This document shows, piece after piece, positions 9,190-17,291 of a DNA stretch of 17,500 bases. Numbering within the stretch: position 1 is the first letter of the stretch; each line of letters begins with the position of its first letter. This DNA is from Nephromyces sp. MM_2019 (lineage: Eukaryota > Apicomplexa > Aconoidasida > Nephromycida). A program made the translations under genes and the position numbers. The notes beneath the pieces are model-generated. The model had not been told where the DNA came from and ran no database searches. It saw only the letters and a list, made by a program, of their open reading frames with translations. Where the stretch lies: contig JADHZB010000249.1 of NCBI GenBank assembly GCA_015657535.1, positions 1 through 17,500 of the forward strand, given 5' to 3'.

Positions 9190-9256
9190 TCTTCTGGAGA
9201 GTTCCTCCTTCCCAGATTGAGATAGAAGGCCGTTTTCTTCACGGCTTACCTTCAGG

Positions 9257-11376
9257 ATGGATACCTCGGCATATACTGGAGATACAGCTCCTCCCACTGC
9301 CCTTTGGCATGTCGAGTCGCTATCTGTCTTAAACTCACACCCACCTGTCCAAACCTCTCCTGTAGTACTACACACAGCACACAACTCCATTGCTCCATCC
9401 TTCAAACGACGAAAACCCACGGGATCTCCTGCCTCAGTAATGTTAATTGGAGGTGGTAATAGCAGCTCTTCACCATCTCCTAACGGGAATCTTCCTCATT
9501 CTGAGACGATGCATTCTGTAGTAAACAGCACTTCTCCATCCTCTGGAGGTGTGTGTGGCACACTGCATCAGAACGAAGTGAATCTTCCACAGCAGGTCCA
9601 ACTTGTGGGGCTAGAGGGCTTACAACACACAACCAATCAACTCCACATTGAGTCTGCAGATGGTGTGGCACACGCGCAGGAAGCTAGCAATTCTGGCACT
9701 CCTACTGCAGTAGGAAGTGGCGCTAATACTACTAACGGAGCCTCTGTGACGAACTCGCCTACAGGTACAATATGCCTGAATGTGTGTGTGACGAAGCCAA
9801 ACACTGTAGCAAGCAACACCACCGCCACTAATACTACGAATACTACCGCTTCAAGCCCATCTTCAAGCAATAACGTTGGAGTAGGTGCAAACAACGGCAA
9901 CACACAGATTTTGATGGCCTTATCTCCCTATGCGGACGCTGTGAGCCAGGAAACTGTGGATTCTCCGGTTATCATTGATAATGGCTTTGTGAAGAGCAAT
10001 GGTGATATTAGTAATGGTGGTCTCCCCTCTCTGGGTGTGTGCGTGGATTCTACTTCCTCCTCTAACGTTGTCAGGGGGGTTAGTGGCAAAGATATCTTGT
10101 CTGCAGGAGAGCTCATGCACTGCTCTTCTTCAGGAGAGCATCTCCTGGGGTCTCAACACACGCAGAAGATGGGGATTGAAGGCTTGTCTTCTTCTGGAGC
10201 TCTCACAACTCCTACAGCCAACATTGCTGCGGGAGGTTTGATAGGGGGAAAGGGGGGTATGTGTATTGGAAATGAAGATCCTAATACCAGCGATTCTGTG
10301 GTAGCTAATCTGCGGGGGGATGAAGGCTTAGCTGGGAGCAACTCTGAGGAAGCTGCTCAGCCTGAGATCGCTCCTACTGGGAAACCCTCTGGAGGCCATC
10401 GGAAGAGCAAGAAGGGGGGGAGCTCGGGGGGGTCTTCTTCTGGGGCTGCACATAGTGATCAGAGCTCTGGGGGGGGGAGTGGTAGTACTATTCAGAAGAG
10501 GAGCGGTGTGTATGATGTACCAATTGGGGCTGACGGGCAGACTGCTACTTTTGCTGCTAGAAAGGGTGTGTACTTTGATAAGACACGGAAATTGTGGAGG
10601 GCAAACTGGAAGGAGAATGGTCGTATTCAGACCAAAGGATTTAGCGTGAATGGTTGGTTGGGAGGGGTTGGAGTGGGGGTTGTTTGGAGGTGGGGGGGGG
10701 GAGGAGGGGTGTTTTTGCTGGTGAAAATTGAAGGGTTTTTCTACGCTCAAGCATTTTTTCCTAATCTTTACCTTCCAAGGTGGAATTTGAGTAGCGTGTG
10801 TGTGTTGCCAAACTTTTTGTGGTGTTGCCATCCTCGTAGTGGTTACAAATACGCCTTTGTGTGTCGCTGACATCGTTTCTGCTACTGAGGCTATAAATTT
10901 TCGCTGATCTTATGTGTTGTTTTTATCTGTTGCTTCCCTCTTATTCTCTCTCATTTCCCCTCGTCCCCCCTTATTCTCTCTCTTTCTCTCTCCCTTCGCC
11001 CCATCCCCCTCACACTCCCTACCCTCTCTCCTCCCCTCCAGAGTATGGAACACACGATATAGCTCGACAAAAGGCTATCGAGTTTCGAGAGAAGAAGGAG
11101 TCTGAGCTGGAAGTGTATAAGAAGCAGAAGGATCTTCAAGAGTTGAAGCAACTATTAGAGGAGATAAAGGGGCCTGTAGAGAATAATGACCTTCATCTTC
11201 ATGATGAAGACGTCAACGATCCTATTGTGTGCGAGGAGAAGATTGATCTCATTGAAGATTCTACTGGGGAGCACTCAATCATTCAGTCTTTGGATGTTTC
11301 GGCGATTAGCAGCTTCGAACCGGAGATTGAAGAGCATCTCAGCAACCCTGAGAAGTATCTGATAATGGAGAACTAG
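9257..11376 (+). CDS. ApiAP2 transcription factor, single AP2 domain, two exons
   Basis: Exon 1 is 9257-10652 and exon 2 is 11042-11376 (TAG). Joined they encode 576 residues. The ATG is the first after an in-frame TGA at 9218. The intron (10653-11041) has a G-rich 5' end and a long CT tract before CTCCCCTCCAG, and splicing restores a Glu codon inside the AP2 fold. The domain spans about residues 436-482: strands KGVYFDKTRKLWRANW and KENGRIQTKGFSVN, then the helix THDIARQKAIEFREKK. The conserved Tyr439, Trp447, Phe462, Ala473 and Ala477 are present. Residues 1-400 are low complexity (Ser, Asn, Thr, Gly), with a basic GHRKSKKGG patch near 380, possibly a nuclear signal. A charged helix follows the AP2 domain and may be a coiled coil; the C-terminus is acidic. 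ApiAP2 proteins are the main sequence-specific regulators of apicomplexans. The AP2 assignment is strong; the target is unknown. Confidence 0.92.
10653..11041 (+). other. Intron inside the AP2 domain, G-rich start and CT-rich end
   Basis: The donor GTTGGTTGG at 10653 is followed at once by G runs (10660-10662, 10664-10667, 10675-10679, 10692-10701, 10706-10709). From about 10922 to 11040 the strand is nearly pure C/T, ending CCTCCAG. The exon 1 frame stays open through the start of the intron to a TGA at 10868. A retained-intron product would therefore lose the AP2 helix. Confidence 0.8.
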
Positions 11377-12250
11377 GAGGGGGTGTTGGGTGGGAGGTGG
11401 AGAGCTGTGTGTGTGTGAGTGTGTGTGTTGGTGCTAGTTCTTACAGTCCGTATAGGATGTAGGTGTGTCTTTGTAGTTGCGTTTTTATGGACTTGGTGCT
11501 AGTTCTTGAGGCCTATATTGTATATAACGGTGTGTGTGATTTTCTGGATTTGTTGCTAGTTCTTCTAGCCTGTATTGGGTACCAGTGTGTGTGTGTGCGA
11601 CTCGTTTTTTTTGGAAGAGGCTTGCTTTTTCTTTAGTCGCTGCCAGATGTATTTGCTATCGTATGGCCTTGTATGTATCCGTAAGGCACTATATACATCG
11701 TGTGTGTGGAAGTAGGGCTACACTGAAAGGAAGCCTCATGTTTATGAGTATTTTATGTTTGATACACGTACACTGCTGCAAATGCCTTCAGGAAGTTATT
11801 TAAAGTAGATGAAGGCTTTGGCTTCAGGCTTTGTGTGTGTGTGATAGCAGAGGGTGTAGCTCGTGCTTTGGATGTCCTTTGTTGTGAAAGTGTGGGTAGC
11901 TTTAGAAGCGTGTGAGTATGGCTGATGAGGCGTGTGTGTGTGTGCGTGAAAGGTGCATGGTGGAGCTCACATGATAGAAGCCATCCACTTTTAACAGAAT
12001 TTGAAGCTTTATGGATGTGTGTGTGTTATGTCTGGTGCTGATTGCCGTACAGACTCCATGATGCTACTATGTGTCTGTAGTCCCCCTTACTCTTGTTACT
12101 ATGAATATATATAATATAGTTGTTTTGTGTTCTATGTATATGTGTGTGTGTAGGGATGTCTTAGTAATACCAGACTTTTTAAGATTTGTGTGCTCATACA
12201 TGTATATTTATGTGTGTGTGCCGCTGTATAATAAAATGGGACAGTGACAT
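11377..12250. other. TG-rich 3' flank of the AP2 gene
   Basis: Repeated TGTGTGTG on the sense strand follows the AP2 stop codon. It includes the ~60-bp repeat triplet listed separately. An open frame at 11585-11803 (72 codons, Cys/Ser/His-rich) starts inside a TG run and has no supporting signals. Possible poly(A)-like AATAAAA occurs at about 12230. Probable 3' UTR and spacer. Confidence 0.5.
11428..11612 (+). repeat. Three ~60-bp direct repeats, core GGTGCTAGTTCTT
   Basis: Copies start at about 11428, 11493 and 11551 (spacings about 65 and 58). Each begins TTGGTGCTAGTTCTT or TTGTTGCTAGTTCTT, continues with an AG(T/C)C(C/T)..TAT(A/T) segment, then a GTGTGTG block, and ends in a T-run with TGG. 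They sit about 50 nt after the AP2 stop codon, probably in its 3' UTR. Confidence 0.75.
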
Positions 12251-12256
12251 CGCTGG

Positions 12257-12268
12257 GTGTACATACAT
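12257..12268. promoter_or_regulatory. Variant of the recurrent dyad
   Basis: GTGTACATACAT, one mismatch from the GTGTACATACAC dyad, lies between the AP2 3' flank and the minisatellite that begins near 12493. It overlaps a second small palindrome (ACATACATGTAT). Confidence 0.5.
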
Positions 12269-12492
12269 GTATATCCACACACAGTTATTCTTGAGTTTTC
12301 TCCTGATAGCTTAGCTTGTTGAAGTGCTTACATAATGCGAAACTATCTAGCGTATAATCGTTTGTAAGGTGTGTGTGCCGTCAGCTCACACGAGGAAATG
12401 CTTGTAATCTGATAAGACGAGCTTATATTCGCTTAATTTAGCAGTTTTTAGGTGGACGTACACCGTCACACACGAATTTGGAGGTGTAAGTA

Positions 12493-13095
12493 GGCCACAC
12501 ACATGACTTTGTGCGTGTGCGTACATCAAACACACACGACTTTGTGCGTGTACGTACACCATCACCTATATATGGCTTTACCATCATGCACACACACACG
12601 ACTTTTTGGGTATGCGTACATCATCAAACACGCGACTTTGTGGGTGTACGTACACCATCTCACACACGATTTTATGGCGTTTGTACACCAGCACACACAC
12701 TGGACTTTGTGATGCAAACACCGTCACATGTTGTACTTTGTGTTATATACATATCACATACACACAGGACTTTGTACTGTTTATACACCACGCACAGGAC
12801 TCTATGCTCGAAATAAGCCACACACACACACAAGACTTTGTGCTGCTTATATGCCACGCACAGCACTCGGTTGTATACACATCATATACACACACAGAAC
12901 CTCTGTACTAAACACACACCATCACACACAGAATCCTGTGCTCTACACATTCACATACATAGAGGGCCCTGTGCTCTACATACATCATCACACAGAGGAT
13001 TCCCTGCTCTACATACATCATCACACAGAATTCCGTGCTCTACACGCACCATCACACACAGGATTCTGTGCTGCACATACACCATCACATGCTTT
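12493..13095. repeat. ~33-bp degenerate minisatellite, about 17 copies
   Basis: Each unit is CACACACA, then a (G)GACTTTGTGC-type block, then TxTACxTACACCATC. Early copies contain the dyad variant GTGTACGTACACC (about 12556 and 12645). Later copies change the middle block to GAATCCTGTGCTC or GGATTCTGTGCTG, so the array shows a gradient of subfamilies from left to right. Unit lengths run from 29 to about 40, mostly 31-36. The open frames across the array (longest 12728-13126) are His/Thr/Tyr repeats in several frames at once and are not convincing genes. Confidence 0.85.
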
Positions 13096-13271
13096 CGTAC
13101 GTGTGTCGTTGCATCTCGCGAGTTAAGGGGACATATGCTTACGGTAGTAACGCTATGGTATACCTGCTGAACTCTCAACATATTAGGAGTGAGTGTGTGT
13201 GTGTATGCGTAGATAATTTTCACACACACATACTAATTATCTCAAACAAATGGTTTTTTCGCATTGAAGAG

Positions 13272-14086
13272 ATGAAACATTGCAAGGAATGCGTGCATAC
13301 GCTCTTTTTCTGGTTATTCTAATGAAACAGGAAGTCGCTACATACTTTCGCTGCAGAAAGGGCTCTGTGATGTGTGTCTGTGCGGGTATGTATGTGGATG
13401 TCTTAGTGTGTGTGTGTGTCTGGGTGCTTATGTGTGTGTGTGTCTGTGGGTGTTTATGTGTGTGTGTGTGTCTGGGTGCTTATGTGTGTGTGTGTGTCTG
13501 GGTGCTTATGTGTGTGTGTGTCTGTGGGTGCTTATGTGTGTGTGTGTGTCTGGGTGCTTATGTGTGTGTGTGTGTCTGGGTGCTTATGTTTGTGTGTGTG
13601 TCTGTGTGCTTGTGTTGGTGAGGGTGTGTGTATATGTGCCTGCTTATGTGGTGCCACTGTGTGCGTGTGTGGGTGCTTTTGTGTGGGGACTTTTGTGTGC
13701 GTGTGTGCATGTGTACACGTATGAAGACTACGTATTACTCTCACGATTATCCCTTGTGTGTTACCCCGCAGAATGTGTGTACAGCTTGTGTGCTGGTTGT
13801 TTGCTTTTCCCTAGAGAAAGCGTGTATGCGAATCTTGTCTAGTAGAGTCTGCTGGGAGATTTCTGTGTGTGTGTGCTTTAAAGCTTAGTTTAAAGCTGCC
13901 TCTTGGAAGCTTTTATCCTCATTAAACCTCTCTTTGGTTTAGATACCCTGTACAGCATGTGGTGATGAGTGTCTGTACACCAGGATGATGTTAGAAGGCA
14001 AGAATATAGCAGCTTTCGTAAGGCTACCGCCTCTTCTTCTCAAAGGGTTGAAGCTTTCTGGTGATGAAACACTTGCTGGAGGCTGA
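13272..14086 (+). CDS. 3' exons of a Cys-rich protein of unknown function
   Basis: The terminal exon 13943-14086 follows the acceptor CTCTCTTTGGTTTAG. It reads IPCTACGDECLYTRMMLEGK and then a Leu/Lys-rich tail ending at TGA, 47 residues. A preceding exon at 13772-13836 (after TTACCCCGCAG) joins in phase and reads CVYSLCAGCLLFPRESVYAN. A third, about 13272-13385, ends at a GG/GTATGT donor and also joins in phase (ending CRKGSVMCVCA). The Cys spacing (CxxC, CxxC, CGDEC) could bind zinc, but TG runs create Cys codons by themselves. The terminal exon is the firm part; the others are weaker. The minus strand is also open across the terminal exon, but it ignores the TG-sense rule and has a poorer residue mix. 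More exons may lie upstream of 13272. Confidence 0.42.
13404..13612 (+). repeat. 24-bp TG minisatellite, eight copies
   Basis: The unit is (GT)6 followed by CTGGGTGCTTAT. A variant of the same length has (GT)5 then CTGTGGGTG(C/T)TTAT. The order of the two types is A B A A B A A, then a degenerate eighth copy, which hints at a higher-order unit. It lies in the intron between the exons ending 13385 and starting 13772. Both lengths are exactly 24, so frames stay open across it, giving long Cys/Val ORFs that I do not accept. Confidence 0.9.
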
Positions 14087-14816
14087 AAATCCCGTGGCGC
14101 ACATGCTTCCTTAGTTGCCTCAGAACTATCCAAAAAAGTACACACAAGCACATCACTTAACACACACAATTATCATACATACACAGTTATCACACACACA
14201 GACAGACGCAGAGACACACACATAGAGACGCACACACACATATTTGCAAACCCAGACACGTAGACAAGCATACACACACATATATACGCATACAAGCATG
14301 CACACACACGCGCATCATCAAACGCACCATGAAGTTTGGGGTTTAAAACACTTCAGCACATACACGTTTGATTGAGGTTGCAGGATTCTAGTCACTGTCT
14401 ACTATCATTGGGTGTGGTGTGCAAACGTGAAATTGCCGTTTACCAAAATTTGAGTGTACATACACGCACACGCTCCTACAAAAGTGAATGTTCCATGCAC
14501 ACGCACATCAAACTTGCTGAGTGTAGAAAATACACCCCGATTCATACTAAAGTTATACGTACACACATTTTCCACTCTGGTTAAGTGTACATACACTTGA
14601 TTTTACGGAAGTTGAAGTTTCTCGGTATTTCTGCAAAGCCTATAATACTTTTGGTCTCAATCACTCCACACACAAGGAGCAGGAATACACGCTTTCTAGT
14701 GCAGAAAATGCACACAAACATGTCTATACAAACACGCATATACCTCCACGTACACACATGTCTCTACACACACACATTCATTCACGCACACACACACCAC
14801 ACAAACATTTCGACCC
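14087..14816. repeat. AC-rich region between convergent genes
   Basis: From about 14150 to 14815 the plus strand is CACACA- and ACACATA-rich, which is TG on the minus strand. That fits the 3' flank of the minus-strand gene whose stop codon is at 14817. Two exact copies of GTGTACATACAC lie here (14454-14465, 14585-14596). A plus-strand frame at 14372-14584 shows no supporting features. Confidence 0.6.
14583..14598. promoter_or_regulatory. Palindrome AAGTGTACATACACTT
   Basis: Exact dyad GTGTACATACAC extended to a 16-base palindrome with the central CA, the same centre as the 38-bp palindrome at 4950-4987. Another exact core lies at 14454-14465. Role unknown; a dimeric protein site is possible. 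Confidence 0.6.
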
Positions 14817-15663
14817 CTATTCTTTAGAGATTGCCTTTTTCGTAGTTTTCTTCATCTGTTTGTCGTGCGTGTGCAGCTCTTCCATGTCGCAGTACTTGGG
14901 GTCCACTCGAGAGCTTCCTCCTCCCTCCTTAACCCTTGAAGATACGCCATAACCAGGGAATCCCCATCGAGTGAATAGATGCTTCGGTCGATGATGCTTC
15001 GCCTCTTTATATTCTGGCTTGCAGAGCCATTTATCGAGCTTCCATGTGGGTGGAACATGAAGTCTTCGCAGTCTGAAAGGCAGTAGAAAAGTGTGTGTAC
15101 ATGAAAGAATAACAGCTTAATGAGATTTGTTAGCACACTCATTCACGTATAAGATTCAGATTCCACTGAAGACAAAGGTATACACACAAAGATATACAAC
15201 AATAGGAAAATTGATGCTTAATACGAGAGAAAGCGTGTGGCACACACACAGATTGACTAAGAGAAACAGTCAAACGAGGAGGATGACGGATCGAACGAGA
15301 AAATATGAAGAGGGTGGAAAAATGTACAAAAAATTGTAAGAAAACATGAAAAATGAAAGCGAAGTAAAGAAGGAAATGCAGGAATACTACAAGAAAAGGG
15401 AAAATAATCAGAAAAGCAGTAAAAAAAGAGAAATGCCGTAAAAGGAGAAAAAATATCCACAAAAAACGCTCAAATATTCACAAAATTCACCCAAATCTCC
15501 GCCAAAAATATCCAAATAACATTTCTCCCAAATCAAAACCTCTTCACACCCCCTTCTTAATCATAAAAGCTTCAAAAAAACCCGAAAGAGCCCCTGGAAA
15601 AGTTGCTCACTTGTGAGACCAGCTCGTCTTTATCCTACCGCACAGAGCACGCGACAAAAACAT
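14817..15663 (-). CDS. Small basic protein, probably mitochondrial; two exons
   Basis: Exon 1 (15663-15611) starts with ATG, preceded by an in-frame TGA, and reads MFLSRALCGRIKTSWSH before a GTGAGC donor. Exon 2 (15072-14817) starts after the acceptor CTACTGCCTTTCAG. Joining completes a Lys codon in phase, and the frame runs without a stop to TAG. Pieces include RLHVPPTWKLDKWLCKPEYK, then HHRPKHLFTRWGFPGYG, and a Lys-rich end (KKTTKKAISKE). The product is 102 residues. The N-terminus is hydrophobic, with Arg and Lys, and has no acidic residue in the first 25, as in mitochondrial presequences. Size, charge and presequence recall mitochondrial ribosomal or respiratory-chain subunits, but I do not recognise the family. 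The 538-nt intron is T-rich on the sense strand. Another minus frame of exon 2 (CEDFMFHPHGSS...) is open but stops earlier and does not splice in phase. Confidence 0.55.
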
Positions 15664-16100
15664 CTTCAAGTAGAAAAAAGAGCGAATTCATCAAGAATTA
15701 AGAAACGGAGAATAAACCAGACGTTGAAAAGCTTCCAGAAGAAGAAAAATCCCCAAAAAAAAGTAGAAAAAACAAAAAAGGATATAATTTTAAGCCCTAA
15801 GAGGTGAAAACGCGCTAAAAAAGTAAATTAAAAATGCAAAATGCACAGAAACAGAAGAAGAGAAATTCTTGGCTTTCAAAAAGATAGAAACAGTAAAATA
15901 GCAGAAAAATCATGAAGATAATGATGAAAAAACCACAAAACAACAGGGTAATACAAATATATCCAAAAGCTCGATTGTTTGCATCAAAAATGTATAGCTC
16001 ATCGAGGAGATGTGATTTTCCGCGTGAAATTCATTCTTTTCCACATATTTATGAGGAAGAAGAGAAATTTGGAGATTTTACAGCGAAAGTTGACGAGTAA
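15664..16100. other. A-rich region with a possible plus-strand exon at its end
   Basis: 15664-15945 is very A-rich on the plus strand; the Lys/Gln-rich ORF there (to about 15807) reflects composition and overlaps the first exon of the minus-strand gene. From an ATG at 15912 a plus-strand frame runs to TAA at 16098-16100. Its second half looks balanced (MYSSSRRCDFPREIHSFPHI, then an acidic stretch ending FTAKVDE). It might be a terminal exon entered at AACAG (about 15945). Support is weak. Confidence 0.25.
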
Positions 16101-16930
16101 ATCATAAAAAAAGCTTTTTCTGGGGTTTAAATTCAAAAATTGATTCTTTTGATGATTTGAAGATTGGGAGATGCAGGCGGAATAAGTAGTGGTGTGTTTG
16201 TGTGTGTGTGTGTGTGATGCTCTGCGTGATGCTCTGTGTGTGTTCATTTCTTTCTATATCTAGGTGTGTGTTCCTTTTATCATCCCATGAGAGGGAGAGG
16301 AGCTTCTTGCACCTTCTTCTTGAAGATCAGAAAATCCTGTAATTTTCGCTAAAAAAGATTCCCTCTTTATGAAGCTTCGGCATTTTCACGCAAAAAACAT
16401 TTTTGTTTTGCGAATTTTCCCGATTTTTTTATGATTTGTGGAGGAAGAAGCTGCGGCTGTTTCCTGCTTACCATTGGATGAAGCAGTCCGCCCCTCTAGC
16501 TTGATTTGTGGTATTTCCCCCCATTTTTGTGGTGTTTTCGGCTTATCTTGTGACGTTTTCACCTTATTTCGTGGTGTTTTTTTCTTTTTTGTGATTTTTT
16601 CCCCGCTTCTTCCTCTGTTTTCTTCCCTCCTCCCGCTATTTTTTTTTATTCTTACACAATTTCCCCCATTCTTTCATTGTCTTTCCATCTTCTGTAACTA
16701 TGTTTATCATATGCTCTTCTAGGACTCCAAAACCGCTTGTTTTTTGCGAATTTTTTCTTTTTTTTGATGATTTTCACGATGTTTCACCTCAATTTGATGA
16801 GATTTTTCGCGGAACCGCTTCGTATAACTCGCATACACACACGCAAGTTTGCACACTTTGCATTTTTCATGTGTTTTGCGTGTAGAAATGGGTTTGAAGA
16901 CGCGCTTTTTCTCCCTCTTCTGAGCTCGCA
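16101..16930. other. T-rich spacer with TG block and possible short plus-strand exons
   Basis: A (GT)n block lies at 16191-16218. After a CTATATCTAG acceptor (about 16262) one frame reads FLLSSHERERSFLHLLLEDQ and stops near 16342. At 16441-16510 a short non-T-rich patch (EEAAAVSCLPLDEAVRPSS) sits between two T-rich stretches and ends at a GTATTT donor. The T-rich stretches look like introns of a plus-strand gene. None of these pieces could be chained reliably, so I only flag them. Confidence 0.25.
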
Positions 16931-17152
16931 ATGGCATTTTTCATCCAAAGAGCCTCTATTTGGAAAGAAACGATAAACTCATCTTCTTTACTTTGGACGT
17001 TTTCTCCGGAGCTGAGATGGAGAAACCTTCATCTTCAGGGGTGTACATACACCCCCATTAGAAGTATCTTGGGCGGAACAACTAATGAGAAGCTAAGGAA
17101 AGGTTTCTGGGGAAGAAGACGGGATAAGCATCTTGATGAGGTAGCTCTTTGA
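16931..17152 (+). CDS. Hypothetical 73-residue basic protein
   Basis: ATG at 16931 to TGA at 17152. Codon use is balanced, without the T- or TG-bias of the flanks. The N-terminus MAFFIQRASIWKETINSSS is hydrophobic/basic and could be an organelle-targeting signal. The C-terminal half is strongly basic (KLRKGFWGRRRDKH). An alternative is an exon ending at the GAG/GTAGCT donor (17140), since a TG-rich candidate intron of 40 nt and an AG follow at 17179-17180. The recurrent dyad (17041-17052) lies inside the frame. Family not recognised. Confidence 0.35.
   Translation: MAFFIQRASIWKETINSSSLLWTFSPELRWRNLHLQGCTYTPIRSILGGTTNEKLRKGFWGRRRDKHLDEVAL
17038..17055. promoter_or_regulatory. Palindrome GGGGTGTACATACACCCC
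   Basis: Exact GTGTACATACAC flanked by GGG and CCC, giving an 18-base palindrome with the shared CA centre. It lies inside the 16931-17152 reading frame and about 240 nt upstream of the candidate start at 17292. Confidence 0.6.
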
Positions 17153-17291
17153 TGTCGTTGGTGGTTTTTTGTGTGTGTAGATGAAAGCAGTTTGGAAGGC
17201 TTGTGTGTGCGTGGAATATACAGTGTTTTGAGCAGGAAACTGCGTTTGCCTTTGAAATCTGCGTGCTGATTGGGTGGATAAACCCTTTATA

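Noticed and set aside
12503..13126. Several plus-strand ORFs of 64-132 codons in different frames
   Set aside because: They run across the ~33-bp minisatellite, whose period keeps more than one frame open; the products are His/Thr/Tyr/Cys repeats.
13372..13842. 156-codon plus-strand Cys/Val ORF
   Set aside because: Most of it is translation of the 24-bp TG minisatellite. Only its last ~21 codons (13772-13836) are kept as a possible exon.
15139..15462. 107-codon minus-strand Phe-rich ORF resembling a membrane protein
   Set aside because: It lies in the T-rich intron of the minus-strand gene, and a second frame here is equally Phe/Ser-rich, so it reflects composition.
16438..16722. 94-codon plus-strand ORF
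   Set aside because: After about 24 plausible residues it is nearly all Phe, Leu, Ser and Cys from T-rich DNA; only a short exon at its start is worth flagging.
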